Below, one piece after another: positions 1 to 13,300 of a stretch of DNA of 64,000 bases. Positions within the stretch are counted from its first letter, which is position 1. Every line of letters begins with the position of its first letter. The notes beneath the pieces are model-generated. The model made no database searches and was not told the DNA's origin. It saw only the letters and a program-made list of their open reading frames with translations. The stretch is taken from assembly GCF_964199755.1 (NCBI RefSeq), contig NC_133897.1, forward strand, positions 70,240,661 to 70,304,660, given 5' to 3'. Source of the stretch: Larus michahellis (lineage: Eukaryota; Chordata; Aves; Charadriiformes; Laridae). The translations under genes were made by a program, and so were the position numbers.

Positions 1-3000
1 ACAAGGAAGGTTTTGATAGAAAATCCAAATCCAGCGTATTTTCTTCCAACAGGGCTCAGGTAGCATCAAACAACACTGCTGTCTTGTGATTTGGCAACAT
101 GATTTCTTGATTTTGAGTGATTTTAAATACACGTTACATAAAGATTTATCAGCATTTTATCGAAGATTTATAATTCTGCACCTAATTTTAAACATCCTCC
201 TCCACTGCGCTCTGCCCTAGAGGCATGAGCATACCACATAAAGGTAGAACTAGTCAAATAGCAAGAGAAAATACCACAAGACCATACATAAACCACAAAT
301 ATAAAAGATTTTTGTGCTTAGGGAAAAAGGGGGAGAAGTAGAAGTGATAAGACCTGCACGGGGGCCAATAGTTAGTTTAAAACATTTCTGCCTTTCCTTT
401 GGAGTTTAAGAAGTGGGAAACAATATCCAAAACGGGCAGGGATGGGCTGTGTTATTTGAGCAACACTATTTAAGTGCTATCACTCTTTCAAGTAATATGT
501 TGCAGGACAAGGTAATGGAAGACATTCCAGTAGTATAGTATCATCTTGAAAGAGACACTCAAATGTATTTTTTGCCTGAAAGTTGGAAGGTAACATATGA
601 GTGGCTATTAACATATTCACTCCCAGGTCAAAATTCTTTCAGGGAGAGGATACACTGCTTTGAGCAGCGAATAATGACGTCTTTGCATGAGCTTTACTTT
701 TTGGTTATATGTATCTCCTCACTGTTCTTTGTGAAATATAAAGCTGATGATCAGGGCAGATCTTGAAGTGATTTAACACTTCATCTAGCAGTATTGCCAA
801 CTCCTGGCATTCAAGTATCATGAGTCAGTCTCTCTAAAATCATAAGATTTTATTAAATGTAAAAGGTAATTACGTTGTGGGTTTGTATTTTTTTTGTTAA
901 TTCACTTTAAAAGAAAGGAAAGAACTCTTATGTAGACACTTCGGCAGCGTTTCCAAGTATTTCTTGGCAACCACAATGCAAAGAAATGTGCTTCAAGAAA
1001 ATGCAAGCTAAGATCCTCATACATTTAGGTGATAGGTACTAGAACTTGGTGGAAAAGATTCTGAAGTCATCCAAGCTTGAAAGGAAATATGATGCAGTTA
1101 CAGAAGGGAATAACTACAAAACTCAGCTCCTCTAACACCCCTTGTCTAGCAAAGAATTCAGTTTCTTCTTCTCTTATCCCAGCTGAGCAAACCCCCAAAC
1201 TCATCCCACAGGTTATGGCACTTCTGTCCCCATACAAACACCCACAGTGCTGAGATTCAAGCAAGTGGAGATGTCCCTGACTTGCTGTTCAGAAAGCTCA
1301 CTCGCCTTGTTAAAACAAATTTTGTAAACATTTCCGGGAATTAGGGATAAACCACCAAGTGCCCCAAACCTAAACCCAACAGAATTGCAGCGGCAATGCC
1401 AGGCCCAGCTTCCCTGGCCCCCATGAAGTACTACAACCTTTTTATTTTGAGCAAAATGATTGCAGTTGCAAACGCAGGTATGCTAACGCAGCCACTTGGA
1501 CTAAAGAGAGCAAATAGTGAGCCTGGTAGTCTTGCAGCTGATGGGTCCCGATGGCCAAAGGTGAGGACAATACAGCACATTAAAAATGACCACTCAGCAC
1601 CAGGCTAATCAATGACACTTCTAAACTGCTTATTGAGGATGCCATAGCAGCCTTCCCAAATGGAAAGTGCAGCACAGCGGTGCACAGAGTGCATCTCCTT
1701 TTTTTTTTTTTAAATTTTTTTTTTAAAAAGACTTACTGAATTTTCTATTCAGAAAGAATCTTCTATTCTATGGAGTATTGAAATAGTCCAATTTTTTTCT
1801 ACCTCTATTTTAACTAAGTTTCAGTAGTTGAAAAGACAGGATAAAAAGACAAATTAACACTTAACAGGTAGGAGCAACTATAGATTGCATTTTTGCTTTT
1901 TTTTTTTTATTGTGGTGGGTTGGTATGTTACTTTAACTTTGAGCCTGATTGACTTAGAGGTCAGTCAGCAAATGGGGTGTTCTCAGGCGGATACTGCTTT
2001 TGGGTTGGTTTTTTTTAATAGAAAACTGCACACAGAAAACTGCAGCTTCCCCCCTCACAGATTTGTTCCACAGCCCACCAACAGTAACTGGCTGTTGGTG
2101 CAGAATTTTTCAACCCCTCTGGCAGATGCTGTGCCTGCGAGCAGGACTTACCCGCTAGTCCTCCTGGGCACGAGGAGGCAGGATGCGCAGCAAATTAATT
2201 TTGAAGACAGTAATGGCATCAGCCTGTTAACAATCATTATTTATTTCTCTCTGAATTATGAGCTAAGGAAATAGGGGAGGAAGTAAGGCTACCCTTTCCT
2301 CCTCAGGCAATGGAAGGATCTGGATTACACCACGCTGGGACTCAGAGGAACAAATCACGGTCTATTCTGCTCTCTTGAGAAGATGACTACAACATCAAGT
2401 CATATCTTTCGGATGTCAGAGGAACAGGGAATCTCTGGAGGATCAAATATGCCTTAACTAAGTCTACTGTAGGTGGACTTCTCCTGGGGAAACATGACCA
2501 GGAGTACAGCCATAACCACTTCCTCAGTGCCATACCGCTGAAGTAAATAGGTGAAAAACAGCTCTCTGTAGGAAATCTCGGCATTATCATCGTGAGGCCT
2601 CCATTTCATAAGGGAGCTGAATAAAATGCAGGGATGATGATCAGAAAGGCCATTATAGCATGGGGAAGTCATCTTCACAATGCCATTCGATAAGTTTTAC
2701 TGACTAGGGTATAAGAATGATTACAAAAAAAATATGAAAGTAAATCTTAAGGAAAAAAAGGAAGCGAGCTTTCCTTAACCATTATTTTCAGAAATCTGAA
2801 ATTGAACCACAAACCACTGTTTCAGGCCAGCTAACAGACTGGAGGGATAGAAGGGGAAAGCAGAAAATACCTAACCCAGTTTCACAGTCAGAGAAAGCCT
2901 CAGCTCTCACTGACAAGAAACATACATCAAATCTAGTGCCAGAGATGAGGAGAAAGAAATTGGAAGCACAAATCTTAAATAATCCAAACCCTAATAATGA

Positions 3001-4619
3001 CAAATCAAAAGGAAAAATGCTTATTTTTAATGCTATTTTCTTGTGATTATCTTAAGAAAGATACGATCATATCCAAGCAAGTTATTTTTGAGCATAGAGC
3101 ACTGGCCACAATGTTGATTTAAAAAATAAAGAGAAAGGAACAAAGGTAAATTTTTCATAAGATTACGTGTTGTGATTCTCGTATATTCAAGACTGCATCT
3201 GTTTCCCAGATCAAAATGGGCATTTGGTCTCCCTGATTTGTAAAGTGCGAAAGGAATCTTGGTGAGGACCAAATGGGCTCCTGCTGGCATCTACCCAAAC
3301 ACTGCCCAAAGGTGGTGGGGACACTGCTGAATCCTCCCGTCCCCAGCGCAGTGATGCCCCACGTATGAGCGCTACGTGTACGCATCGCTTGCCAGGGATA
3401 GGCTCTACCGTCACTTTAACGTGGTAGTCCATGAAGTGTTCCTCTTAGACATTATTACTTAGTGTCCTTCTGTTTGTGAATTTGATTTGGCCTCCCTTTC
3501 AGAGCGTAAGTGAAGGGCTTTGGCTGTATAAAGCCCAGTTTTATTGCCAGGCCTGCTCCTGTTCCCCACGCCCCCTTCCTCCCTGTGTTTTGATATTTAT
3601 AACTGCAACACTCATTTACAGTTGCGTAAGTGTAAAGCAGGGTGTCTTTCTGGCTTTTCACGCATCTGCTCACGTGAAATGACCACATTAATAATTACCT
3701 CATTGTTTAAGTCAAAATGCAGCAAACAGAGATTGCTTTTGCAACCTTGTTACTTCAGAATGCCTTAAGACAGTACAAAAAGATGCATACCGGTAAAACG
3801 TGTTTTCCAGAAAAGGAAACTGTTTTCCTTGCCTATTTCTTGCAAGAGCTTTATCTCCTCCTCCATTTAACAAAACTTACTATAGGATAAGCACCTTGTC
3901 ACTTTTAACTTACATTGAAATATTGCATGGTTCTCATCTTGAGAATAAAAAAGAATTCTTGTCAGATTAAAAAAAAAAAGTCTATCTGTTTTATTTCTCA
4001 GAGGCTTTTTTAAGATACTAAGAAGCCTAACCTTTTGCTATCACATTTCTGCCCAGTATGGCTGCAAAGAACATACAGGCTCTGATTTCTAACTTGTTTA
4101 TACATATTGAACAGAGAAGAAAATGGAGGAGGCAGAAGTAAAAAAAATGATTTTCCACAGTCACAAAAGCTGGTCATAGAAGCACAGCTGGGTGTCGGAT
4201 CAGGATCTCTTGGCAGCCAGCCACAAAAGATGCACAACAGAGAAAAAACATTTCCTGTAAGGAAGCATTTGATTTTCAAAGTTGCGTGAAATGTTCACAA
4301 GAAAACCATGTAAATGCCCACTGGATTGGGGGGGGGAGGGGGGGAGCGGGGAGGGGGGATTTCATTAGAAACTGGAAGCCCTCTCTTGTTTCACCAAAAG
4401 ATTTGCTCGTCACAAGCATTGCCAGCTGGCCTGAGGTGATTTTCATGTTTTGTATCAAAACCAAGCAAAAATTAAGTCTCTAGCAGTTTCGATGTGACTT
4501 TGCTTTGAAGTTCATTTCAATGCGACACTAGTCAAACTCCACGGATAACGAAGGGTTTTAGTTCACGTGGGAAGAAGGCAAGATTTTCCTCAGTCTCTGC
4601 GAAAGGAAAGCACTACTTT
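1..4619. other. 3' flank of CDKAL1, non-coding
   Basis: AT-rich DNA with no gene I can support. It contains T-tracts at 1699-1730, short overlapping minus-strand ORFs at 2387-2678 in two frames, and a strong G-run cluster at 4328-4358. No mobile element was recognised. Confidence 0.6.
4328..4358 (+). repeat. G-run cluster, G-quadruplex candidate
   Basis: Four close runs of 9, 7, 4 and 6 guanines lie on the plus strand, separated by one to three bases. This satisfies the usual G-quadruplex sequence rule. It lies about 300 bp from the GC-rich islet that starts near 4620. Confidence 0.8.
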
Positions 4620-4995
4620 TTCTGCAGCGCTAGCGAGTACAGCGGGGCCGTAGACACAAGCTTACACTGCACACAGCTGCGAGGGCTGAAGACATTACAG
4701 CCGCTCCTCCTCCCCCACACCAGGGCTGTTTGCCACCACCCCATTGCCAGGATTTACTGCCCCAAAGGCACCCCAGCGGGTCCGCGCGTGCCCCCCAGTC
4801 TGCAGCAGCGCACACCCGGCCCAGCCAGTGTAAGTGACCGACCAATAAAGTAGTTTGAGCTGAGCTGATGAAGCTGCGCTGAAATAGATGAAGCAGTGCT
4901 CACAGCATCCTTTCCATCAGCACCGCGGTGGGGCCAGCCACCGAGTCCTTCACCGCACCAGTTGTATTTGGAAGTGCTGCGTGCTCACAGGTATC
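4620..4995. other. GC-rich, CpG-containing islet
   Basis: This stretch is clearly richer in G+C and in CpG than its AT-rich surroundings: by eye, roughly twenty CpG in about 340 bp. It contains a ccaataaa element at about 4841. No coding exon or transcription start can be assigned. It may be a small CpG island, an unmethylated enhancer, or old GC-rich sequence. Confidence 0.4.
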
Positions 4996-7334
4996 TCTCC
5001 CAATACACAGCCTAGCTAGCGGTGTCCTTCAGGTGATGTTACTAAAACTCACATCCTTAGGTTTCGGCATAAGCTACGTCAGGTAGGAGCAGAAAGAGAT
5101 GTGATGTCCTTGGAGTGTGGATGAGCTGAGTGAGGGTGTAAAGATACCAGCCACTCTGCATTTCTTCTGGATTGCTTATTTCGCCAGGGGGAGGGTGACA
5201 ATTTTACTGAATTATTACCATGTCGCTCTGCTTTTACAGGTGCACTCCTGCTGCAAAAGTATTTATTACTGAAGCGCGTAGGAGCGCTTTTCACAGACCA
5301 CATTCCCCACGTGCTATGTGCTGTACCTGGGCAGAACAGTCCCAATCCCAAAGCATTCATGTTGGGGCAGTATGGCCACGGAATGGAGTAAAATAAGACA
5401 ATGCCAGCCAGCACATTAGCCACACATAAAGCCTTTGAAGGGGCAATGTGGAAAATAAGAGTCTTATGAATGGATGCTAACAGCCAAGTGAAGCTGCTTT
5501 GCAGAGCTTCACAGGATGCTCCTTCTAAGCATGCAGAATGTTTAAAAATGGAATGAGTGCTCAGAGGAGGCCAGGACTGTGTGTTAGTAGAGGTGGAAGC
5601 TAACTCTTCAACACCGAGGAGGTGATGATAGGTAGGGAGAAGACAAGCCATGATAAGCCTTGAAGTAAAAACAAGTAGCTTAAGTTTCTAGAGCAAGGGA
5701 ATGGGAAATCACAAAGAACAGACAACATGGTTAAATGTAAGCGTTGGGAAAGTTATCTTTGCAGGACCACGGGGGATGGGTAGCATACATCTGTCAGATT
5801 TATGACAGGATGAGTACAGTGATTGATCCATAAGATAACAAGAGCTGAAGTTATAACAGCAAAGTTGTAGTTGTCTGGGTAGAGAGAAAAGGATGCATTA
5901 CATAGATGGCATGCAGAATGAACTCATGAGTCTGGGTTATAAATGGAAGGGGATGTCAAAAAGCGTGAGGCTAAAAGAGGAATTTCAGATGCACATCTTT
6001 CCTAATGAGGAAGGTGCATTGCTCTTAATGTAAATATGATAACGTGCCTTGGTCATGCAGGAGTTGTTGCGGCTGGCCCGCTCGAACACAAAAGCGCCAG
6101 TGCCAAAGGAGTTCTGTGGCTCTTGGGCTGAACAGGATGCTCTGCCTTCAGTGCCCACAGCGATGAAAGAAGGATAAGGGCAGGGAATATAATGAAATAC
6201 AAGAGTAGAGAGAGTGGCGCGTGGAGGGGCAATGAAGGGAAGCAGGTCAGTAACCCTGTTACAGCCAGCGTGAGTAGAGAGTTGTAGAGGAGAGGTGCGG
6301 AGGATAAGCAAAGGAGGAGAGGAAGATGGCACATCTGCTCACTTGGCTTTATGAGAAATTTGTGGAGTCACATGCAAACAAAGTACGTGGTCAAAGGGGC
6401 TAGGGTCTAAAAGACTCTCAGCAGCAATAAAAATGCTTTGCCTGTATAATGCAATTGTAGTTCTACATGTGTAAAGTGCTCCTAGTGTAAGCTTACCCCA
6501 ACCTCTCTGTTTAAGAGTGCATCTATCCCAGCACACCTTTCCTGGTACAGAAATACCAATACATAGCACAGCGTACTGCAGGATGAATACTGCAATAAAG
6601 GCAAAGCTGCATCTCCTATCAAGTTAGTACTGCCCCTTCCCATGCCAGTCTTCCTTATATACAACCAACACACCCCTTGGTAAAAACAGAGTGCTCTTCA
6701 AAGTTTTTTCCACTTTCTGGGTATTAGTGGTACAGCAGTGTCAGTCAGAAGTGGTACCGCCACAGCCCTGCTCACGCCAGACCTCTAACACAGGTCTGTC
6801 ACAGGTTTCGCCTCGGCTTACCTCAATTGCGCTGACGCCCTTGCCTTCCCACACCTCCTCTCCCACAGCGGAGGGGCCAGGCTGTGCACTCGGAGGGGAC
6901 ACGCAGGCCCTGCCACGTCTCGTTGCCTTCACAGACATCCTTGGTCCTGGATGTGTTATCACCAGCTCCATTGTATGTGTTCCAGCCCAAGTGGCTCCGT
7001 GCCTGGAGACTGGGCTTGTATGCCCCTGTGGGCGCTGTATACCTTGGGAGTTCATTAGTGCTGTGATTAAACAGGATGCCATTCACGTGACAGTTAGTCA
7101 CATCAATATTAAGCTGAATTCTGGGCACTTGGTTCTCTGCTTTAAGAAACAGGGCTTCCAGCAATTTCTCCTCCTCTGCTCCACTGCTGTTCCCGTTTTC
7201 CAAAGCTCCCCGCCCCATGCTTACTTCAGCATGATCCCAGCTAGAGAAAACAGAAAAGGGAAAACAGCTTCAATGACAAAATAGTTTGGATGCAAAATAA
7301 AGAGGTTGCACAAGATTTTCCTTACCTCTTGATT

Positions 7335-7372
7335 AAAAAAAAAAAAAAAAGGACCAGAAAATAAAAAAAAAA
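7335..7372. repeat. poly(A) tracts
   Basis: A 16-base A-run at 7335-7350 is followed by a second A-run at 7363-7372. No upstream processed gene is recognisable, so I do not read it as a retrocopy tail. Confidence 0.8.
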
Positions 7373-10300
7373 GGCCTGAAAATGGGAAGTTTTTACCTCT
7401 TAGAAGAGTTATCTCTTGATAAACCTGAATCCACACTACTCTTGGACAGAGCACAGGCATACCTAAGTTATCTGCACCTTGGCTCATGTTTCCCCAGCAG
7501 CCAGAACCCCATTCCCCCCAGTTCTCCTGCTACCTCCTGCAGCAAAATGGCACCAGATGACACCTGGTTATGCCCAAACTCCAACTTCTGCCGTGAGGAT
7601 GAGGAATGGAGTACAGCGCCAAAGGCGCTGCGCTTATGTAGGACAGGAGATCTTTCTTTTGATTGCCCTGTATTTTTGCTGGGGTGTGAAACAGAAATCT
7701 GCCCATGCCTGTTCTGCTTCCTGCTGTTAGGAGGCTGCTCAATAATTCAGTTATCTCTCCCCGAAGGAAGCTCCGCTGGCCTGCTGCTTGCTCAAGCCAG
7801 TTACTGCTGCTCAGCAATGAAGTCTGAAGCGCCACAGACTTCCAGGGGCCCCTTTGGCACCAGCTCTTTTGTATTCTGGTGGCCAGCAGCAGCTCCTTAA
7901 CTCTTCGTCAGCCAAAGCTCATTATCATTTTTACATAATTAAACAGTGCTGCTCGTTCTCCTCATTAGATTATCACAGCAAATTGATGGTTATTTGAAGG
8001 AACTGCCACAATAGAAGACAAAACACTGGCAACAGATAAAACAAAAGGATGCACACAAAGCTCTTTAATTAAACTCCGTGAAGGGATATGAATTCTAGCA
8101 GAGATTTTAGTTACCCTGCTGAGCCTCTTTCTGATTAGCTACAATGCATCTGCTGGCTTTCCTAGTATCCATCTGTACTGCTAAAGAGAAATTTATTCTG
8201 GCTACAGAAGACGACCTCAAAGACGTCAGTTGTGGATAGTCTAATAGTTTATGTATGTTGACAAAGTGGGTCTGAGTTCTTCTTGATGTGCTGACATGAA
8301 GAACCATCCTCTTTCCATATAACAACGTGCTTAATATGCGCGCGCACACATATGTATGTTTGCACACACAAGTAACAATGCAAGGCTAACATGAAAGCCA
8401 AAAGAGGTTGGAAAACTGTGAGGGAAAGGATTCTTTCTCCAAGTTGCTAAAACTCTTTATCACCACAATTACTTTTTCTTTTGGCATGCATCAGCTCTTC
8501 TTCCCTTCAGCCCTCAACTTCCCTTCAGTATCCAGGTGCAGAAGCTACACTGAAGGCTAATGGATGGGACAAGAAAAAAAAGCCATAGGATATATACTGT
8601 AAGGTATATTAATCATAAATTAGGCTAGTACTTTGAAATTTGATTTTCTTAAAAAAGAAAAAAAGAAAAAAGAAAGAAAGAACAAAAATTGAAAACAGAT
8701 CTGTCGTGGAGCATTTGTAAGAGGCGGTGCCACAAAACCCTTTGGGGCTTTCCATTTGGGTCATAAGGGATCTGGTTAAAATCGCATCGGTCCTTAATCC
8801 ACAGGTAATTGACAGCACAGCTCTCAATGACTCAGTAGGGTACACCGCCGCAGTGCTCATTGTTACTGCAGACTAATCAGTATATTTTTAGTCACGTGCA
8901 CCCTGTTGGCTCTACGCAGCCTATGGAGACAATACACAATTTGCACGTTTATCATAATTAATTACCTGCTGACATACTAAAAGCCGTTACCATCTAGCGC
9001 CCAATTCAGAGGAACGTATTTGATGGGATGAGGCCAGACTATATGATGCACACGTACAGCCTCAAAACACTCAGGAGAAACAGTTGTTCCTTGTGCTAAA
9101 TGCTACACAGTGCAGGTTTTATTCCTCAGAGCCCCAGGAACTTGGGTGGATGAAAGACCTCTTCCTCATCCCTTACGGACCTCTGAAAATATCCCAAGTT
9201 CTGCCTAATTTATACAACCCTGTCCTCAGGGTCTTCCTCGGTTGCCAGTGTCCCACTGTGAAGGCTCCATTAAATCTTTTATTTATTTGTCCATAGAGGC
9301 CACTGAAGAATGTCACAAGGTATTTCCTTTTCCAAAGTAGATTAAGCTAAACACGAATGAGGCCCTAACACTATTCTGGATAAGGGTGTGCACAGATATT
9401 TTGCCAGACTACTGACAGTCTGCAGGGAGTAAGTATTCCCGGGCCTGATTTCTGACCACCTTGCGTGCAAGTAGGTGCAGATTTGTTACACTCGTGACTT
9501 GGCAGTATTTCACATTCATGCTTTGTAATATGAGATGCAAATGAACACAAAGCTCAAAACACTGAGGAAAAAAAATATCATACCAGTTGTCCCTGCATGT
9601 ACCTCAGCCTCTGCTGTCCCACTGAGCGAGCTGAAGTCTAAGACCAGATTTGTTTCTTTTTAAATTGTAATTGAATAGTAATTAAAAATGGTGAGTTCCA
9701 GCATAGTGCTGGCAGGGTGATTTCATTTTAGCATTAAACAGTAGGCTGTTTAAACAGACAACTGTCCACCTACAAAAACTCCCTTTAGCTCAATCATCCC
9801 CAAGGATGTCTGTCCCGAACTATGGCCAAAAAAAGCTGAACAAGAGATTCTGGCCAGTGACAAGTACCACCAGAACGACTGATATTTTCCCATCATGAAA
9901 ATACAACTCAAGAGGACGTCTATTTTTTAATAATCACATGCAATTCTTACACAAAACTAAAGCTGGTTTTACATTTGACTCAGAAAATGCAGTCCTCAGC
10001 TGTAAAGCTGGTAATGCTCTGCTGACTCCAAAACCAGCAATTCAGTTCAGGTATTCTACACAGCCAACAACTCCACCTCACCCCCAAATGCCTTAAGTGC
10101 ATTCAAGGTATGTTTTTAAAGCTTGTCTCCCTTGCAGTTTCTGTCTCCAACTTCTTTCTTATCCTCCTACTTACTTAATTCTTGGCACCTCCTGCCTCCT
10201 TACGTATAAAAGTCCAATGTCTGAAGGAGGGATTTAGACACTATACTAGGTAAATACCTAGAAGCCGGTTGACGACTGGTTACTTGTATTTACTTAAAAG

Positions 10301-13300
10301 TGCTATTGTGTAGCATCAGCACTGCATTTTGAAAAATGCTGTAAAAGCAAGCAGAAAGTAAGCTTCTGTTGCCGACAACTAATTCTTTTAAACTTGGAAA
10401 CGGATAAGCTAAGTGGTACATCTCCCGGTCACAGCAACCTTCTATAACAGCATGAACTACGAGGATAGTTTTCTCACATCAAGCAGTTTGAGGGAAATGA
10501 ATCTGCTTCTTTATCTATTTTCAGCATTACGAAACCATCATATAGGAATAAGCCAATAAATGTACGTAGCCCACAAACACGCTTGTAACCTGGAACAGCT
10601 GAAGTACTTGATAAAAGCACCTGATGACTTACGTGTAATGTAAGTAACACACTTTCCATTATAAGCTTTAAAAATCAAGCCATATTGCTGAAACAGATAA
10701 TGGTGTAGATGACATGACCAGCGGCACGGGCCTTCCTCCCAAACAAATCTCTTGCTGCTGTTGAGAATTACAAAATCCCATGAGCTGTGAAGGACGTGAA
10801 TTGTCCCTGGGACCTCAGATTCTGTGGGATGCAATTAACAAGCTAAATACCTTAGGTTTTGAAAACTCTGAAAAGTGGTATGGCAATGTGTTCGCCTGGG
10901 AGGATCTTCCAGAAGGAGGTTTGAGCGTTGCACTGCAATGGGGTCTGAAGACACGGTTGACCCTGTCGTCCTGTTAGGTTACATATCTTTCCAAGAGTGA
11001 AAGGAAGGGAAAAACAAGTTCGGAACCTACATGACATGGTTAGTTTCTTCCAGCTACAGCACGTCAGGTCTGAGTACTTTAGCTAGGTGAAAGACTGTCT
11101 GAAAAAGCACTTTTGGGAGGCTTGTTCAGTAAATTGTTTTCCTGTGTCTTTCTGAAGAAGAGTTCCTAGTACTTCCTAAAAGTTGGCACGGAAGTCCCCA
11201 GGTACATTGATGCATTCAGTGTGTACAGCCACAAGAGCTATGGAAGGCTTTTTTCTATAGAAATTTGAGTACCTGAGGCAACAACTGCTCTCTAGTTTGG
11301 AAACTAAGCAGACACTTCTGTCTGTGTTTACTCCTAAGGGAAAGTAATGTGACCATCATAAGGCTGTGAGTTACATCAATTTTAAAAGATAATGCTTTGA
11401 ATTAACAGAAAAGTGAGTAGGAAAATTCTTCCTTCTGGAAATCTAGTTCTCAGCTGATTATTTATGTGTTGATATTCATTCTTTCCAAGTAAACAAAGCA
11501 ATAAGCTCTTCTTATGAGCCAAGTGAATCAACATTAGTGGAATGAAACTAATTCTCTTACATAATTGTTTTTCCCCTACCTCCAAGCCCTTAAAAAAAGG
11601 CCAGAAAACCCACCTTAGAAAAAAATCTGGCTGCAGTGACCTTATAAATTAAAACAAAAGGAGTGTTACAATGATAGGGAGAGAAGGATTTAATCTTTAA
11701 TTTAAAAAAGAAAAAGTATGTACAAAGTTTTGAACATGCCTTTGAAATAATCCTATACTTCAATGGATATTTGCAAAGAAAAATTACAAAAACATGCCCT
11801 AACTGTCTGGTAGGCAAAAGAAATACGAAATCAACAGATGCATCAAAAATATGGATGAATTAATAATTTTAAAAAATCAATTTTGCGTGCAGTTCTGGTG
11901 CTGCCTTAGTACTCCAGGAATGCTGTCAATATAGGAATCCTTGAGTCAGATAAATCCAAGTTCAAAATAAGAGGGAAGCAGGCCTTGAAATCACTTTGTT
12001 GTATTGGAATTAAATGAACCCACTCAGTCCTGCCTTCAAGATCATCTCACTCTAACACCGATCTCCAGCAGCAACTGCTGTCTGTAGAGTCTCGCACTAA
12101 GTGCAGACACCGACAAGCCACTAAAACTCATCCAACCGAAAGCAGACACCAAACAAGCACCACAACAATGAAGTCTGCTTGTGAGTGATTTTTCAGTGTC
12201 TGCAATATAAAAGGCAATAATGGTCCCAGGTATCGGTGAAGTGCCATTTCTAGTAGACACAACTGAAGGGGGAATTCACACTGCACAAGATGCAGGACAA
12301 CAAACAGAAGTGTTCCTCCTCCTCAGACTAAGTGGGGGTGGGGGGGAACTGTCCTTCCAAAACCTTATGAGATTAGATGGCATCTTAAGTCGCCAAACAT
12401 TCTAGCATAATTCTAGTCCAATTCTATGACAGCTAATTATAAAGGACGCTACACAGTGGAAGCCATCTGCGTAGTTCAGGAACAGCGCAAGGCTTTTTAT
12501 TTCCTGTAGGTGGTCAGAGCAACAGGCAGCGGTACAACACACACCAGGAAGAATTTTTCTTTTTCCTTTGTATTAGGAGCATGAGTAATTTAGGAGTCTG
12601 CCAAAACTCCATGATCACTGATCTTCTGTGAAGAACTCTTTCAGCCTAAGGCATTAACAATGCCAATGACAGCCAAAGCAAAGATCACCGGCTCACGAGC
12701 ACTGTAGTGCTCTTCTGTAATACCTGAACAGCCTGCTGGCTACTATATATATCTAAGGCAACTCCTGTTTTTAAAAGGGAAATAAAAATCATCATCTTTA
12801 TAGCACTAAAACTTAAAAATCTATACACTACTCTACAGCTTACCTTCAGCCCCACGTTAGGCCCAAATTCTCCCAAACTCCCGAAGAGTTGTGAAGTCCC
12901 CTGGAAAGCCTTCACAGCCCAGCTTCACCCAGTCCCACCCCGAACCTCAGACGTTCGCAGTCTCCCAGCTCGCTATTTCCACACCCACGCGACACCAGGT
13001 CACCCACAACACACGTGCATTGTGGCAGGCATAGGCAGTCTACGTAACTGTGTTTCTGCAGAATTTGCTCAAATAAATGACAGAAAGCTTATGGCAGCAC
13101 TAGGATTTTAGGCTGGCTGTGGAGGGAAAAACGATACCTTATCTGGCATAAAGCCTACTGGTAGAAAGTTAACTCCTCAACATATTTCAAACTAGCAGAG
13201 TGAGTAAGCTTACACAAGCGCAGCGCTTTTTGTTTTTACTGTACCACCAAAACATGGTCAGAGAGTACACAAGCCTTATCATTACTGACTCCTTATCTTC

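Noticed and set aside
2387..2678. Two overlapping minus-strand frames, one with a protein-like stretch (EISYRELFFTYLLQRYG)
   Set aside because: Short, frame-ambiguous, and matches no family I know. Could be a decayed pseudogene but cannot be supported.
5079..5651. 190-codon minus-strand ORF as a gene
   Set aside because: No recognisable domain, low-complexity Ser/His composition and no splice or promoter context. It is kept only as part of an ORF-cluster observation.
6691..7284. 197-codon plus-strand ORF as a gene, with two overlapping minus-strand ORFs
   Set aside because: Open on both strands in a GC-richer patch, which suggests composition, not coding. No family resemblance.
7382..7900. 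172-codon plus-strand ORF
   Set aside because: No domain, a scattered Cys/Ser-rich sequence, and an open opposite strand (7530-7835).
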